Notes under the pieces: model-generated
The model's input: only the letters and a program-made list of their open reading frames with translations
What the model was told of the DNA's origin: nothing
Database searches by the model: none
Program-made: the position numbers and the translations under genes
Part shown: piece by piece, positions 1 to 8,533 of the stretch
Layout: each line of letters begins with the position of its first letter
Position numbering within the stretch: the first letter of the stretch is position 1
Assembly: GCA_047974415.1 (NCBI GenBank)
Contig: JBKECH010000054.1
Coordinates: forward strand, 1 to 64,000
Direction of reading: 5' to 3'
Source: JBKEAJ01 sp047974415
GTDB taxonomy: Bacteria; Bacteroidota; Bacteroidia; Bacteroidales; Prolixibacteraceae
DNA length: 64,000 nucleotides

Positions 1-390
1 ATAGCTTCCCCATCGGGGATTAATCTGTTTAATTGTTGAAGGTTTAGGGTTGAATTGTTGAAGGTTGAATTGTTGGAAGTTTAGGATCTGCGCAGGGCGA
101 ACATTGTTAAAATTATTAATATTTTGAGGTCTGTGCAAGGTAAATAGGGTTAAAGTTTTTGATTTGGAATGAAGGAGGAAATTTGGAATTGTTAAAAAAG
201 CATTGGTTCAAAATGTGGGCTCACCCACTCTATTCGACATAGAGCCTATTTCTTGTGAGTTTTCCATGCACAAAAATAAAATTTATTTCCAATACCCACT
301 ACAAACGACATAGAGCCAAGTTACTGTTATTGCCGTCCTTCTTAAAGGTAAAGTAGACTTGTATAGAGAGAAGGGGCAAGTTATTGAAAG
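1..390. other. Intergenic, no gene seen
   Basis: No convincing open frame is visible. The first ~90 bases hold degenerate direct repeats of the type TTGTTGAAGGTTTAGGGTT. A small GC palindrome (CCCCATCGGGG) lies at about 8-18. A similar mixture recurs at 44.1-44.4 kb, so this looks like part of the genome's interspersed-repeat background. Confidence 0.5.
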
Positions 391-534
391 TAATTAGAGT
401 CTGTCTATAAAGTCCAATATCTGCGTTAAACCCGAATCATGCATTGGACACGCAGAACAGGTGAGCAAATGTATGTTTCGGGTTTAAGGATTAATTCACA
501 AACTGTGCTGGACTTTATAGATAGAGGTTAATTG
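391..534 (+). repeat. Repeat family A, copy 1 (MITE-like, hybrid)
   Basis: The element occupies about 397-528 and is flanked by TAATTA (391-396) and TAATTG (529-534), an almost perfect 6-bp target duplication. It begins GAGTCTGTCTATAAAGTCC. Its right end is an inverted copy of the left end rather than the usual CCTGTCCATAATGTC end, so this copy is rearranged. A short family B palindrome sits inside it. The right boundary overlaps the stop codon of the AsmA-like gene. Confidence 0.75.
428..487 (+). repeat. Repeat family B, short form, copy 1
   Basis: Palindromic element with arms AAACCCGAATCATGCATT and AAATGTATGTTTCGGGTTT (inverted) around a short centre with CAGGTGAGC. It is nested inside repeat A copy 1. 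Confidence 0.7.
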
Positions 535-3047
535 AATAGCTGGTTTAAGATGTCCTTGGCTTTTTGCTTGTCCTCGTCTTTAATATTATTTTTTAAAATG
601 TCGTTTACCTTGTCTTTGGCAGCATCCTTTATCTGTTCTTTAGCAATGTTTTCAGCTTCCTTGGTGTCGATACTGATTTTTGGAGACATCATCTCGCCCG
701 ATAGATTTATGTCGATAGGGATAGTCTTAATGTTGTCGCTGTTTGGTATTTTTGATACTAGCTTGTTGATATTTTCGTTAAGGTGAGCTCTGTCTAAATC
801 AAGCTTTATGTCCATGTCCAGCGTTTTGTCTATACCAACTTTCCCTGAAATAGCTGCTTTTTGGTCAAGTACGTTAGCTGTAAATTCTGGCAGTATAAGA
901 TTCCCATTCTCAAGGCTAAAGCCTGTCGATACGGCTTTTACTTTCATCCCATTGCTGTATTTATCATTCTTCAATACTTTGCTAAGCACATTGGTTATTA
1001 CCTGATTTGTGGCAAAAGTTATTTCACTAGAACTGAAAGATCCTTTCCCGTTTAGAGTGGTTAGCACAGGAGACATGTCGCCGTCCAAATCTCCGCTAAA
1101 ATCTAAGTCGACAGAGAAGGTTCCATTCGCCTTTTTGCCTATAGGAAGCCAGCCCGCAAGAGTGCTTATTGATGTTGTTGCTTGAGACATGTCCATGTCC
1201 TTAACATTGAAGTTAACATTGAACTTTGGTTTGTTGATATTTTCGTATGCTCCTGTAATTTTAAGTAAGCCTCCAAGAGTTGACATTGACAAACTACGCA
1301 TGTCGGCAATGCCGTTCTTGATGTAAACATTGCCAGTGATATTTTCCAACTTAAAATTCTGGTAATCTGCTTTCTTTATGTTTGTTGAGAGAGTGAAATT
1401 GATGTTCTGAGGAATTTTTATAGCTGTTGCGCTAGTGTCGATTGTTTTGGTGGTAGCAATGGTGCTTTCGACTTCTGTGTCAGTGCTAAGGTTGCTCAGT
1501 TCGTTTAGGTCCATATAATCTGAATTTAGACTTAAATTCCCTGTCAGTAGCTTGTTGTCGAAAATATAAGGGTAGAAGTTAGACAGCCCTCCCTCAATTT
1601 TACAATTGCTTTTGCCGATGTTTATATTCACATTCTCTAGACTTATTTTAGTAGTAGAGAATACAAGGCTGCCAGTAGGGATTTCTATGTCAGACGCAAA
1701 TGATTTGTCCGTATATATAAAGTTGCTGAGAGTTATTTTTCCGTCAGTTTTGACCTTGTCGTATTGTTCTTTCTCGATGTTGGAGTAGTTGCCACTAGCA
1801 CTCAGATCTGCGTCTATCCTGCCGTTTATTTCTGTCCCTTCGAGAGGAATTGCTTTTTTCAAGTCGTCTAGGTTGATGTTGCCATTAACTCCAAGGCTGA
1901 AGTAGGGGTCTGTCATTGGGGTTTTTAGCGTGAAGTTGCCCGATATTGGATTGTTGGCTATAGATAGTTTCATCGTTGGAGCAGCAATTACCAGTAGGTT
2001 CAAGTCTCCTTGTGCTTTTTGAATGTTTGCTTTTGCGTTGATATTGTCGATACTTGATGGAAGGTCTTTGTATTTTACTACACCATTGTTTATATTGATG
2101 TCTGCATTGATAGCAGGGTAGTTCTCACCCTCGTATTCGCCTTTTATGCCGACTTTTATCTCGGCAGTTCCAGATGTTGTTACGTCTTCAAGATAATGCA
2201 TGTAATCCTTCGGAATCAGGTTTATTATATTTTTGAAGTCGGAGTTTGCTGTTTCAAGCTTTATGTCCATCGTTGTTTTATCACTTGCCTGAAAGTATCC
2301 CAATGCGGTCAGCATTAAATCGTTTATTTTTACATTGCCTTTTGAAATATCGAAACGTCCAGTCTCGGAGTTCATTTCAAGTTCTAGCTCTGTTCCAATA
2401 TTAATATTGCTAGCATATTCAGAGCCATCCATTGCGAAGGTGAAGTTTTCGGTGCTTGCTTTGGTCTCGATAGTAGACTGAGCGGCTTGTAATCCACCAC
2501 TGAGACTAATGTTAATATCTTCTGCAAGCATGTATATATTGCCATTGTCATCTTTATATATTATCCTCCCCCGATTAAGGCTAACTTCTCTCAGATTTAA
2601 TCCTGAGCTTCCTCCATTTTTGTCACTCTCGATTGTTTCGCTAGAGGCTGATTCCGAAGCGTATATGTCCCAATTAGACTTGCCCTCCTTGTTTGTTAGA
2701 AGATTGATGTTAGGCTCGTCCACTAACACTTTATTTATCTCAATATTGTCACCAAATAGAGAGAGCAAATCTACTACAACTCTAGCTTCGCTTACCGATG
2801 CTAAAGTGTCGCCTGCAAAAGGGGCTTTGCCAACTATCGTAAAATTGCTTAGACCTACCGATGCGTTAGGAAAGTTCTTTATTAGACTTAAATTCAGACT
2901 ATTCCACGATACTTCAGCATCGAGCATTTTGTTTATTTCTTTTTTTGCAATGTCGTTTATTTTATCTTTAAAAAAGAACGGTAGGACAAGTAGCAACGCG
3001 AATATTGCAGCTATACTTATTCCAAAAATTTTAAAAAATTTCTTCAT
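528..3047 (-). CDS. AsmA family protein
   Basis: An 839-residue protein with one N-terminal membrane segment (about residues 8-26). It is followed by a long, repetitive, beta-rich region full of DxxxDL and L/IxGxxS patterns, and a C-terminal stretch (DMDIKLDLDR) typical of AsmA-like domains. AsmA/DUF748 proteins are inner-membrane anchored and span the periplasm; the larger members are thought to help move lipid to the outer membrane. The start is ATG at 3047 and the length suits Bacteroidota AsmA homologues. The extreme C-terminus is a Lys-rich helix. The stop codon overlaps the edge of repeat A copy 1, so the last residues may have been altered by that insertion. The family call is firm; the substrate is unknown. 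Confidence 0.85.
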   Translation of the reverse strand: MKKFFKIFGISIAAIFALLLVLPFFFKDKINDIAKKEINKMLDAEVSWNSLNLSLIKNFPNASVGLSNFTIVGKAPFAGDTLASVSEARVVVDLLSLFGDNIEINKVLVDEPNINLLTNKEGKSNWDIYASESASSETIESDKNGGSSGLNLREVSLNRGRIIYKDDNGNIYMLAEDINISLSGGLQAAQSTIETKASTENFTFAMDGSEYASNINIGTELELEMNSETGRFDISKGNVKINDLMLTALGYFQASDKTTMDIKLETANSDFKNIINLIPKDYMHYLEDVTTSGTAEIKVGIKGEYEGENYPAINADININNGVVKYKDLPSSIDNINAKANIQKAQGDLNLLVIAAPTMKLSIANNPISGNFTLKTPMTDPYFSLGVNGNINLDDLKKAIPLEGTEINGRIDADLSASGNYSNIEKEQYDKVKTDGKITLSNFIYTDKSFASDIEIPTGSLVFSTTKISLENVNINIGKSNCKIEGGLSNFYPYIFDNKLLTGNLSLNSDYMDLNELSNLSTDTEVESTIATTKTIDTSATAIKIPQNINFTLSTNIKKADYQNFKLENITGNVYIKNGIADMRSLSMSTLGGLLKITGAYENINKPKFNVNFNVKDMDMSQATTSISTLAGWLPIGKKANGTFSVDLDFSGDLDGDMSPVLTTLNGKGSFSSSEITFATNQVITNVLSKVLKNDKYSNGMKVKAVSTGFSLENGNLILPEFTANVLDQKAAISGKVGIDKTLDMDIKLDLDRAHLNENINKLVSKIPNSDNIKTIPIDINLSGEMMSPKISIDTKEAENIAKEQIKDAAKDKVNDILKNNIKDEDKQKAKDILNQLFN

Positions 3048-3072
3048 TTTGATTTTTGTAATGATTGATATT

Positions 3073-3220
3073 TAAATAGTGTCTACCCACAAGGTCGGAA
3101 GTCTGAGTTATAAAGTTAAAAGTCGAGACTTGCCGTTCCATATGGCAGGAGTTTCTGCGTAAATGACCGATTTGCAAAGAGTACATAATGTAATAATTGG
3201 ACTTTATCAGACTCTAAATA
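3073..3220 (-). repeat. Repeat family A, copy 2
   Basis: A 136-bp element at 3079-3214 in reverse orientation with perfect flanking TAAATA duplications at 3073-3078 and 3215-3220. The ends are GTGTCTACCC and GACTTTATCAGACTC. The last element base plus the target duplication form the TAG stop codon of the cinA-like gene. Confidence 0.8.
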
Positions 3221-4335
3221 ACTTGAATTATTGAATACATAATCGCACAACTGGCTCTTGTTGTTTCCAGATCGTAGTCATCACTCCGCTGTTCGTGTAT
3301 ATATTTCATACTTTCTCCATTCTTATAAACTTCAAAGATAATGTTTTTATTATCATGATGTATATGAATGGATAGTGAAGTTTCGGGTAAGTTTATGAAT
3401 TTGTTGACGCAATTGGAATGGTGTTGCACCAAACTGATATTGCTTTCACTATTTTGACTATCTTCTGTGAGCATCTTGTAGAGCTTCCCATTACACGCTG
3501 AGTCATATATTGTTAGATGAAGTTGGTGTTGTTTAAGTTTTCGCTTTACTATTTGGGCTAGGGTTTCGCCTGTTGTGCTGACAAGTGTGTTTTCGACGAG
3601 TTTGATGAGTTCATCTTTTTTTTCTTCGAGTTGTTTTGTGTTTTTTCTTATGTCAAGATTGGAGCTTGTTAGACTTAGCCTCAAGCGTATATAGTTTGGA
3701 GATGGGAGATAGGCTAGACTTATGTTGTGAGGGAGGTTGTTTTCGTAGTTCTTGAGTCTTTCTGCCAATGTAGATTCGGGGATATTGGCAACAGTGATAC
3801 TTGTGGATCTACAAGAAAAATTGTTGTTTAATTTACTAAGGCGAGGAATGACTTCATTGTCAGTTATATGCTTCATTTCGTAAGGAACGCCAGGAAGAGA
3901 TATAACTATGGTGTTATTATTTTCAAACCACATTCCAGGGGCTGTACCCAATGCGTTACTTAGGATGCTACACTTGTCTGGCAATAGAGCTTGCTCATGG
4001 TTTAGCTCGCTCATGCTTATTCCTCGTGTCTCAAAGATTGACTTTATGTGCTTCATTGTTTGTTCGTGGAACACTAGTTTTGCATCGAAAAAATCGCAGA
4101 GCACTTTCTTCGTGATGTCGTCTTTGGTGGGACCCAGTCCTCCTGTTAATATTAGAATGTCATGTAAGGTGTTTCTGAGTGCCTTATCTATAGCTTCTTG
4201 AGTGTCAGGGATGCAAGTCGAGCTAACGACACTATGTCCTAACTCGCTAAACCTAGAGCAAAGCCATTGGGCGTTGGTGTTTAGGACTTGTCCGTTCAGG
4301 AGTTCGTCGCCTATGTTTACTATTTCTATGTTCAT
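3214..4335 (-). CDS. cinA: CinA family protein with a degenerate C-terminal domain
   Basis: A 373-residue protein. Residues 1-170 form an intact MoaB/CinA-type N-terminal domain (MNIEIVNIGDELLNGQVLNT; ILTGGLGPTKDDITK; SLPGVPYEMKH), associated in the family with ADP-ribose/NAD-related pyrophosphatase activity. The C-terminal region aligns in position with the NMN deamidase domain, but the usual AESCTGG motif appears only as IYDSACNGKL. The protein is also shorter than the usual ~415 residues, so deamidase activity is doubtful. ATG start at 4335, with a TACCTTTG -7 box just upstream. The stop codon is built from a repeat A insertion. It is transcribed away from the metal module, towards the AsmA-like gene. 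Confidence 0.8.
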   Translation of the reverse strand: MNIEIVNIGDELLNGQVLNTNAQWLCSRFSELGHSVVSSTCIPDTQEAIDKALRNTLHDILILTGGLGPTKDDITKKVLCDFFDAKLVFHEQTMKHIKSIFETRGISMSELNHEQALLPDKCSILSNALGTAPGMWFENNNTIVISLPGVPYEMKHITDNEVIPRLSKLNNNFSCRSTSITVANIPESTLAERLKNYENNLPHNISLAYLPSPNYIRLRLSLTSSNLDIRKNTKQLEEKKDELIKLVENTLVSTTGETLAQIVKRKLKQHQLHLTIYDSACNGKLYKMLTEDSQNSESNISLVQHHSNCVNKFINLPETSLSIHIHHDNKNIIFEVYKNGESMKYIHEQRSDDYDLETTRASCAIMYSIIQVI

Positions 4336-4354
4336 TATGTTGAAAATAATTCAT

Positions 4355-4362
4355 CAAAGGTA
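4355..4362 (-). promoter_or_regulatory. Candidate -7 box for cinA
   Basis: On the minus strand this reads TACCTTTG, matching the Bacteroidota TAnnTTTG consensus. It lies 19 bases before the ATG. No clear -33 TTTG was found. Confidence 0.45.
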
Positions 4363-4575
4363 AATAGCTTTTATGAATTATTGAAAATTTTTCTTTTGTA
4401 ATTTTTGAGTTATTACAGATATCTGACTCTATATACGAACCCCGTGGGCTAGTCCAAAATGCAGGGAAGTAACAAGATTGAAAATCAGCACAACATAAAG
4501 TTTATATGGGAGGAGAGGTATTAATCTTGAGCTCAACTTGTAAATGCTACTTTTTCTATTTGGCAACATAATGAC
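4363..4575. other. Intergenic, nothing recognised
   Basis: Together with repeat B copy 2 this fills the ~440-base gap between cinA and the HMA protein. No reading frame, hairpin terminator or RNA gene was recognised here. Confidence 0.4.
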
Positions 4576-4781
4576 TAGTATATGTTAAACCCAGAATATG
4601 CATTAGCTCACCTGTTACGTGCTCCAAGCTCTTCAAAACAAACGCTTTACTGGTTTTTGTTTCGCTCGCCGTGGCAGTGCTACGCTTTGTTCACCAAAAA
4701 CCTTGTTTTATCAAGTTTTAAGTCCTTGCTCCGGCGTCCCAATGCAATCTGGGTTAATCTTGGGTTTATAGACGAGCTCTA
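4576..4781 (-). repeat. Repeat family B, long form, copy 2, with repeat A end
   Basis: On the minus strand the copy starts with a family A-like end (CGTCTATAAACCC), then the B arm (CCCAGATTGCATTGGGACG). An internal segment with GATAAAACAAGGTTTTTGGT and GTTTGTTTTGAAGAGCTTGG follows, and then the closing B arm (CAGGTGAGCTAATGCATATT). The internal segment is shared with copies at 25.4 and 48.5 kb and is missing from short forms, which look like internal deletions. A 66-codon open frame on the plus strand here is a by-product of the repeat. Confidence 0.7.
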
Positions 4782-5156
4782 GTTGCTGCACTCAGTGCTT
4801 TTCTCAGAGTGGTCGTGATTCTCATGTTCTTGAAGCTCTTTGTATCTCTTTTCATTGATAATTTTAGCTTCGTAGCCCATTCCCTCTATAACCTCTTTTA
4901 GGTGCAACTGACTTGTTTTAGTTGCATTAAACTTGAGCTTGATAGTGTTTGAATGAGCATCAACTTTCAACTCTTTCATGCCCTTTTCAAAGCGCAATTT
5001 TTCTTCTACCTTTGCTTCGCAACTGGCACAGTGCATATTACTTTGAAAATATGCCGTCTCGGTTTTTTTCTTGCCTTTGTTGTTTTCTTTAGCGTTTACT
5101 GAGTTAACGGAACCGAGTACTAGCAATGCTGCTAGTATAAAAAATACTTGTTTCAT
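4779..5156 (-). CDS. Secreted heavy-metal-associated (HMA) domain protein
   Basis: A 125-residue protein with a signal peptide (residues 1-22, cleavage after VNA). One HMA domain of about 68 residues carries the metal site MHCASC (around residues 41-46). The tail is His/Cys/Glu-rich (HENHDHSEKSTECSN) and may add metal ligands. HMA domains bind Cu(I), Zn or Hg through the CxxC pair. Without membrane segments it would act in the periplasm as a metal carrier or scavenger. It lies downstream of, and co-directional with, the TonB receptor and the Cys-rich protein, which implies a metal-handling module. ATG at 5156 is preceded by the A-rich leader CACAAACAT. The stop codon lies at the end of repeat B copy 2. 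Confidence 0.85.
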   Translation of the reverse strand: MKQVFFILAALLVLGSVNSVNAKENNKGKKKTETAYFQSNMHCASCEAKVEEKLRFEKGMKELKVDAHSNTIKLKFNATKTSQLHLKEVIEGMGYEAKIINEKRYKELQEHENHDHSEKSTECSN

Positions 5157-5257
5157 ATGTTTGTGTTTTGAGATAATAGGCGCTTAACTAGCTATTACTA
5201 TCTACGTTAATAATCATTGTTTTATGTGTGAAATGTGCTCTGTCATATTGTTGATAC

Positions 5258-7465
5258 TTACTTTCTGTTTAATGATACCCTTATTCCTGCATATATTCTA
5301 GCTCCGTGTGTTGGTGCCCATATTTGCGTGGCATCAAAGCTTTGACTATAAGGGTTTTGGTAGTCTATTATAGGGTTTGCTTGTTTGTAGGCGCTTAGAT
5401 TTTCTACGCCAGCGTAAATATTCCATCGTCTGAAATATCTGGTTATCTGAGCATTCATAACTATGAAATTGTCAGACCATTGTTCTTCTGGCTTTGGTTG
5501 GTTTGCTGTAGGAGTAACAGGAATTCTCGAGCGCCCATTAAATTGCGTGGTGTAATCGAACATCCATTTCTTTAGCTTGTCAGTGTAATTAAGCACCGCA
5601 ATGCCTTTCCATTTGCTGGTTAAAGGCATGTCTCTCAATTCTGAGCCTATTGTTTGTTTCACATTGTTATACCGATAAGCTAATGTCATGTCTAAGCGAG
5701 GAAGGAGCTCGTATCTCATTTCAATTTGATAGTTGTCGGCAAAAGACTTTCCGTCCATCTCATAGAACAATATATCTGTTTGCGAGCTTTCCCTGTCGAC
5801 CACTATTTGATTAATGAAATCGGTGCGGAAATACTCCGCGCTCAAGGAGAGGTCTCTGTCCCAAAGGGTAAACTGTTGCAGAGCATTCAATCCGTAGTTC
5901 CATGCTTCTTCCTGCGATGGTGCTGTCGGCGGATTAAAGTTTCTGCCAGAGGCAAGCAGGGGAGCATTGTCGGCATATAGATGAGTGGTTCTATATCCTT
6001 TTCCTGCCGAGCCTCTTAGTGTCAGCGTTTCGTAAGGTTGGTAGCGTAAGTGAAATCTGGGAGTGTAGAAAGTACTGAAGATATTATGAAAATCGGCTCT
6101 AATTCCTGCCATTGCTGTTATTTTCTCTGATGGTTTCCACGTGTATTCTGTAAAAATGCCTGGCACGGCTTCTTGCTGCCTGAAGTTGTTGTCAATGAAC
6201 ATATTGTCCACGCCATTGTGCAGAAAACTCACTCCGCTATTGAGCGAGTGCTTCTCTTCTTTGTCGAGGCTCGAGGTTAGAACAAGGTTTGCATAAACGT
6301 TTGTTTCCTTAGCATTGTATTCTCGCAGTCCGTAATAGGAGTCAAGCTCGTGGTAGCTAGTGTTTGATATAAAAGCAATACTGTTTCTTCCGTTTTTGAA
6401 AGTGTATCCGCCTTTGAGAAAAAACTCGCCTCTTTTATTGGTTATTTCTACTCCGTAGGGGTTACTTGCTATATGTGGCATGCCTTCATCAAAGTTTTTT
6501 TCTCCTCCAACACGATTTTCGTATAATCCTTTTACGCCAAACTGGAGCATGTATCCCTTGGGGCTTGTGTATTTCCACCGGTTAAAGACCTGCACTTGTT
6601 GGTTTAGTGGTCTGTCTAGAAAATTGTCCTTATTATCGTCTACTTTGTTTTGGAAGTTTTTTCCGTAGACAAGTAGCCCGGTGGATAGTTTGTCGTTTAT
6701 TTTCCCGGACACCACTCCGTTAAGCTCTGTTGCCAAGTCGAGACTCTGAAACACGTTGAGGTGTAGCCACTCGTCGGCATCGGGCTTTTTATACTCGACA
6801 TTTATCTGTCCTGTGGTCGATTCGTAGCCATTCATTACTGACGATGCGCCTTTTGATATTTGTATGGATTGCATCCATGGTCCTGGCACATAGGTAAGCC
6901 CATAGTTAGAAGCTATTCCCCTAAGGTTTGGGTAGTTCTCTGTGAGTAGTTGTGTGTATAGTCCTGACAAGCCTAGCATTTTTATTTGTTTTGCACCAGA
7001 TACTGCGTCGTTGTATGTTACGTCAACGGAGGCATTTGTCTCAAAGCTTTCCGAAAGGTTGCAACATGCGGCTTTGTGCAGTTCTGCTCCTGTAATCTTC
7101 TCGACACTTATTGTCGATAATCTTGAAAGGTAGTTACCCTTGTCTTTGGCGACTACTTCCACACCTTCTAAGAGCTCGGGTTCGAGCTGGATATCCAAAA
7201 CCCCATCAAAGCTCGTTATGGTATCTGTCTTATAGCCCATATACGACACTACAAGATAGTCTGAACTCTTTGGACTTAGCGTTAACGAGAACTTGCCATT
7301 TTCGTCTGTTATTGCGCCAGTTTTCTCTTTCTTCCATATTGCTGACGCTCCTTGTAGAGGCTCTTTCTTGCCTCCAATATTTTCGTATACAATGCCTTCT
7401 ACTTTTTGGGCTTGTGTATAAAAAAATCCTATAGTGAATAAAAATCCTAATATTATGTGTTTCAT
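5258..7465 (-). CDS. TonB-dependent outer-membrane receptor (metal-linked)
   Basis: A 735-residue protein if started at the ATG at 7465 (MKHIILG), which gives a proper signal peptide ending in TQAQ; the frame remains open nine codons further. After the signal comes a carboxypeptidase-regulatory-like domain (about residues 20-95). A plug domain follows, with the HKAACCNLSESFETN segment and the GASSVMNGYESTTGQINVEYK motif, then a 22-strand-type barrel ending NRK. The CC pair in the plug, the downstream HMA protein and the upstream HYC_CC_PP protein suggest a metal such as copper as the ligand, rather than a siderophore or glycan. No SusD partner is present. TonB receptor is certain; substrate is inference. 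Confidence 0.88.
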   Translation of the reverse strand: MKHIILGFLFTIGFFYTQAQKVEGIVYENIGGKKEPLQGASAIWKKEKTGAITDENGKFSLTLSPKSSDYLVVSYMGYKTDTITSFDGVLDIQLEPELLEGVEVVAKDKGNYLSRLSTISVEKITGAELHKAACCNLSESFETNASVDVTYNDAVSGAKQIKMLGLSGLYTQLLTENYPNLRGIASNYGLTYVPGPWMQSIQISKGASSVMNGYESTTGQINVEYKKPDADEWLHLNVFQSLDLATELNGVVSGKINDKLSTGLLVYGKNFQNKVDDNKDNFLDRPLNQQVQVFNRWKYTSPKGYMLQFGVKGLYENRVGGEKNFDEGMPHIASNPYGVEITNKRGEFFLKGGYTFKNGRNSIAFISNTSYHELDSYYGLREYNAKETNVYANLVLTSSLDKEEKHSLNSGVSFLHNGVDNMFIDNNFRQQEAVPGIFTEYTWKPSEKITAMAGIRADFHNIFSTFYTPRFHLRYQPYETLTLRGSAGKGYRTTHLYADNAPLLASGRNFNPPTAPSQEEAWNYGLNALQQFTLWDRDLSLSAEYFRTDFINQIVVDRESSQTDILFYEMDGKSFADNYQIEMRYELLPRLDMTLAYRYNNVKQTIGSELRDMPLTSKWKGIAVLNYTDKLKKWMFDYTTQFNGRSRIPVTPTANQPKPEEQWSDNFIVMNAQITRYFRRWNIYAGVENLSAYKQANPIIDYQNPYSQSFDATQIWAPTHGARIYAGIRVSLNRK

Positions 7466-7900
7466 TTGTTTATAATTGTTTTTTATTGCCACATGTCTAT
7501 CGTCAATTTAGTAATGTCCTTATGTGGACATCAAACTTTAGTGGCTTGTTTAGATGCTTATATTTTTGTTCTTTATATTTTGCCGAGATGACAAGTCTCA
7601 TTGGAGATGTCTCCTAATTTGTCCTTAGATATCAACCAAGCTGTCTTTTACTGTAGTGATATTACGACGATTTTAATTATTGATAATCAATAGTTAATAA
7701 CTAAATAGATAATGATTCAATGAATCTGAGTCGTAACGCTATAAGTCAAAGCTCGGGGAAGTCCTGTTATACAAGGGTTCATTGATATGAAGGCTCGCTT
7801 AGCAAAGTTAGTGTAATGCTAACGTTGTATTTTGTAAACGAACTCTAAATAAGGATTGTTTATAGCACTAGAGATATGACTTGACCTGGTATTTAAGGTT
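7466..7900. other. Intergenic between HYC_CC_PP gene and TonB receptor
   Basis: No gene is visible. On the minus strand a TAACTTTG box lies at 7803-7810, a possible additional promoter for the receptor with a long leader. A small palindrome (GGAGACATCTCC) lies near 7598-7609. No known riboswitch was recognised. Confidence 0.35.
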
Positions 7901-8425
7901 TTAGCAGGGGCGAGGGGAGATGGAGAGTTGATTTAGAAAAATCCGAAGTTCTCGACCATAGCTATGTGGGGGAAGATTTGATTTTTCGTCTGGAATATGC
8001 TTCTTTTCAATAATATCATCAAAGCAAGTAAATTCAGGCAAGTTCCATTGTGGTATAATAAAGGCTATAGGAGCGATGTCGTCAATATTAATAATATTGA
8101 CGACACTATATATGTCGATACTTAATTTTTCTAAGTGTCTTTTTGTGTCTCCACAAGTATTGTCTGTATTATGTTTGCTTTCGTTATTCGGATGGCAACA
8201 GTCTATATCTTTATGCTTGCAACAAGTGTTGTCATTTATTAAAAGAGAGTGTTCATCGCAACAAGTTGAGATTTTTTCTTTGCCATTGCAGTCGTTATTG
8301 GCGAAATATAGAGAAGTGTCGATTTTGTGTTTGCAACATATGCTTTTGTATATAGGAACGCCTGTCTCTAGTAATAAGAACAGAGACATCAACACAAAAG
8401 ATGATATTTTACTACAAATCCTCAT
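7901..8425 (-). CDS. HYC_CC_PP family Cys-rich membrane/secreted protein
   Basis: A 174-residue protein with an N-terminal hydrophobic segment (about residues 8-26). A Cys/His-rich middle follows (CCKHK, STCCDEH, NTCCKHKDIDCCHP). The conserved C-terminal signature is PPHSYGRELRIFLNQL. These are the His-Cys, Cys-Cys and Pro-Pro marks of the HYC_CC_PP family, small Bacteroidota proteins encoded beside TonB receptors. Repeated CC pairs suggest thiophilic metal binding; the molecular role is not known. It is the first gene of the metal module. A -7 box ends only four bases before the ATG, suggesting a leaderless or near-leaderless transcript. Confidence 0.75.
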   Translation of the reverse strand: MRICSKISSFVLMSLFLLLETGVPIYKSICCKHKIDTSLYFANNDCNGKEKISTCCDEHSLLINDNTCCKHKDIDCCHPNNESKHNTDNTCGDTKRHLEKLSIDIYSVVNIINIDDIAPIAFIIPQWNLPEFTCFDDIIEKKHIPDEKSNLPPHSYGRELRIFLNQLSISPRPC

Positions 8426-8429
8426 GGGG

Positions 8430-8460
8430 CAAAGATAAACAATATATAGAAATATACAAG
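8430..8460 (-). promoter_or_regulatory. Promoter of the metal module
   Basis: Minus strand: CTTG (8457-8460), a 19-base spacer, then TATCTTTG (8430-8437), close to the TTTG-19-TAnnTTTG Bacteroidota consensus. The last G of the -7 box is four bases from the ATG. Confidence 0.6.
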
Positions 8461-8533
8461 AAAAAAAAGAATGCGATGAAATTACAAACCTAAGAAAATG
8501 TATAGCAAAGACAGGGAGTTAGTTACAACATTG

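Noticed and set aside
2509..3075. 188-codon plus-strand frame antisense to the AsmA-like gene
   Set aside because: The opposite strand encodes a clear family protein; the antisense frame is a compositional shadow.
4582..4782. 66-codon plus-strand reading frame
   Set aside because: It lies wholly in the long form of repeat B; the same bases recur elsewhere without an open frame.
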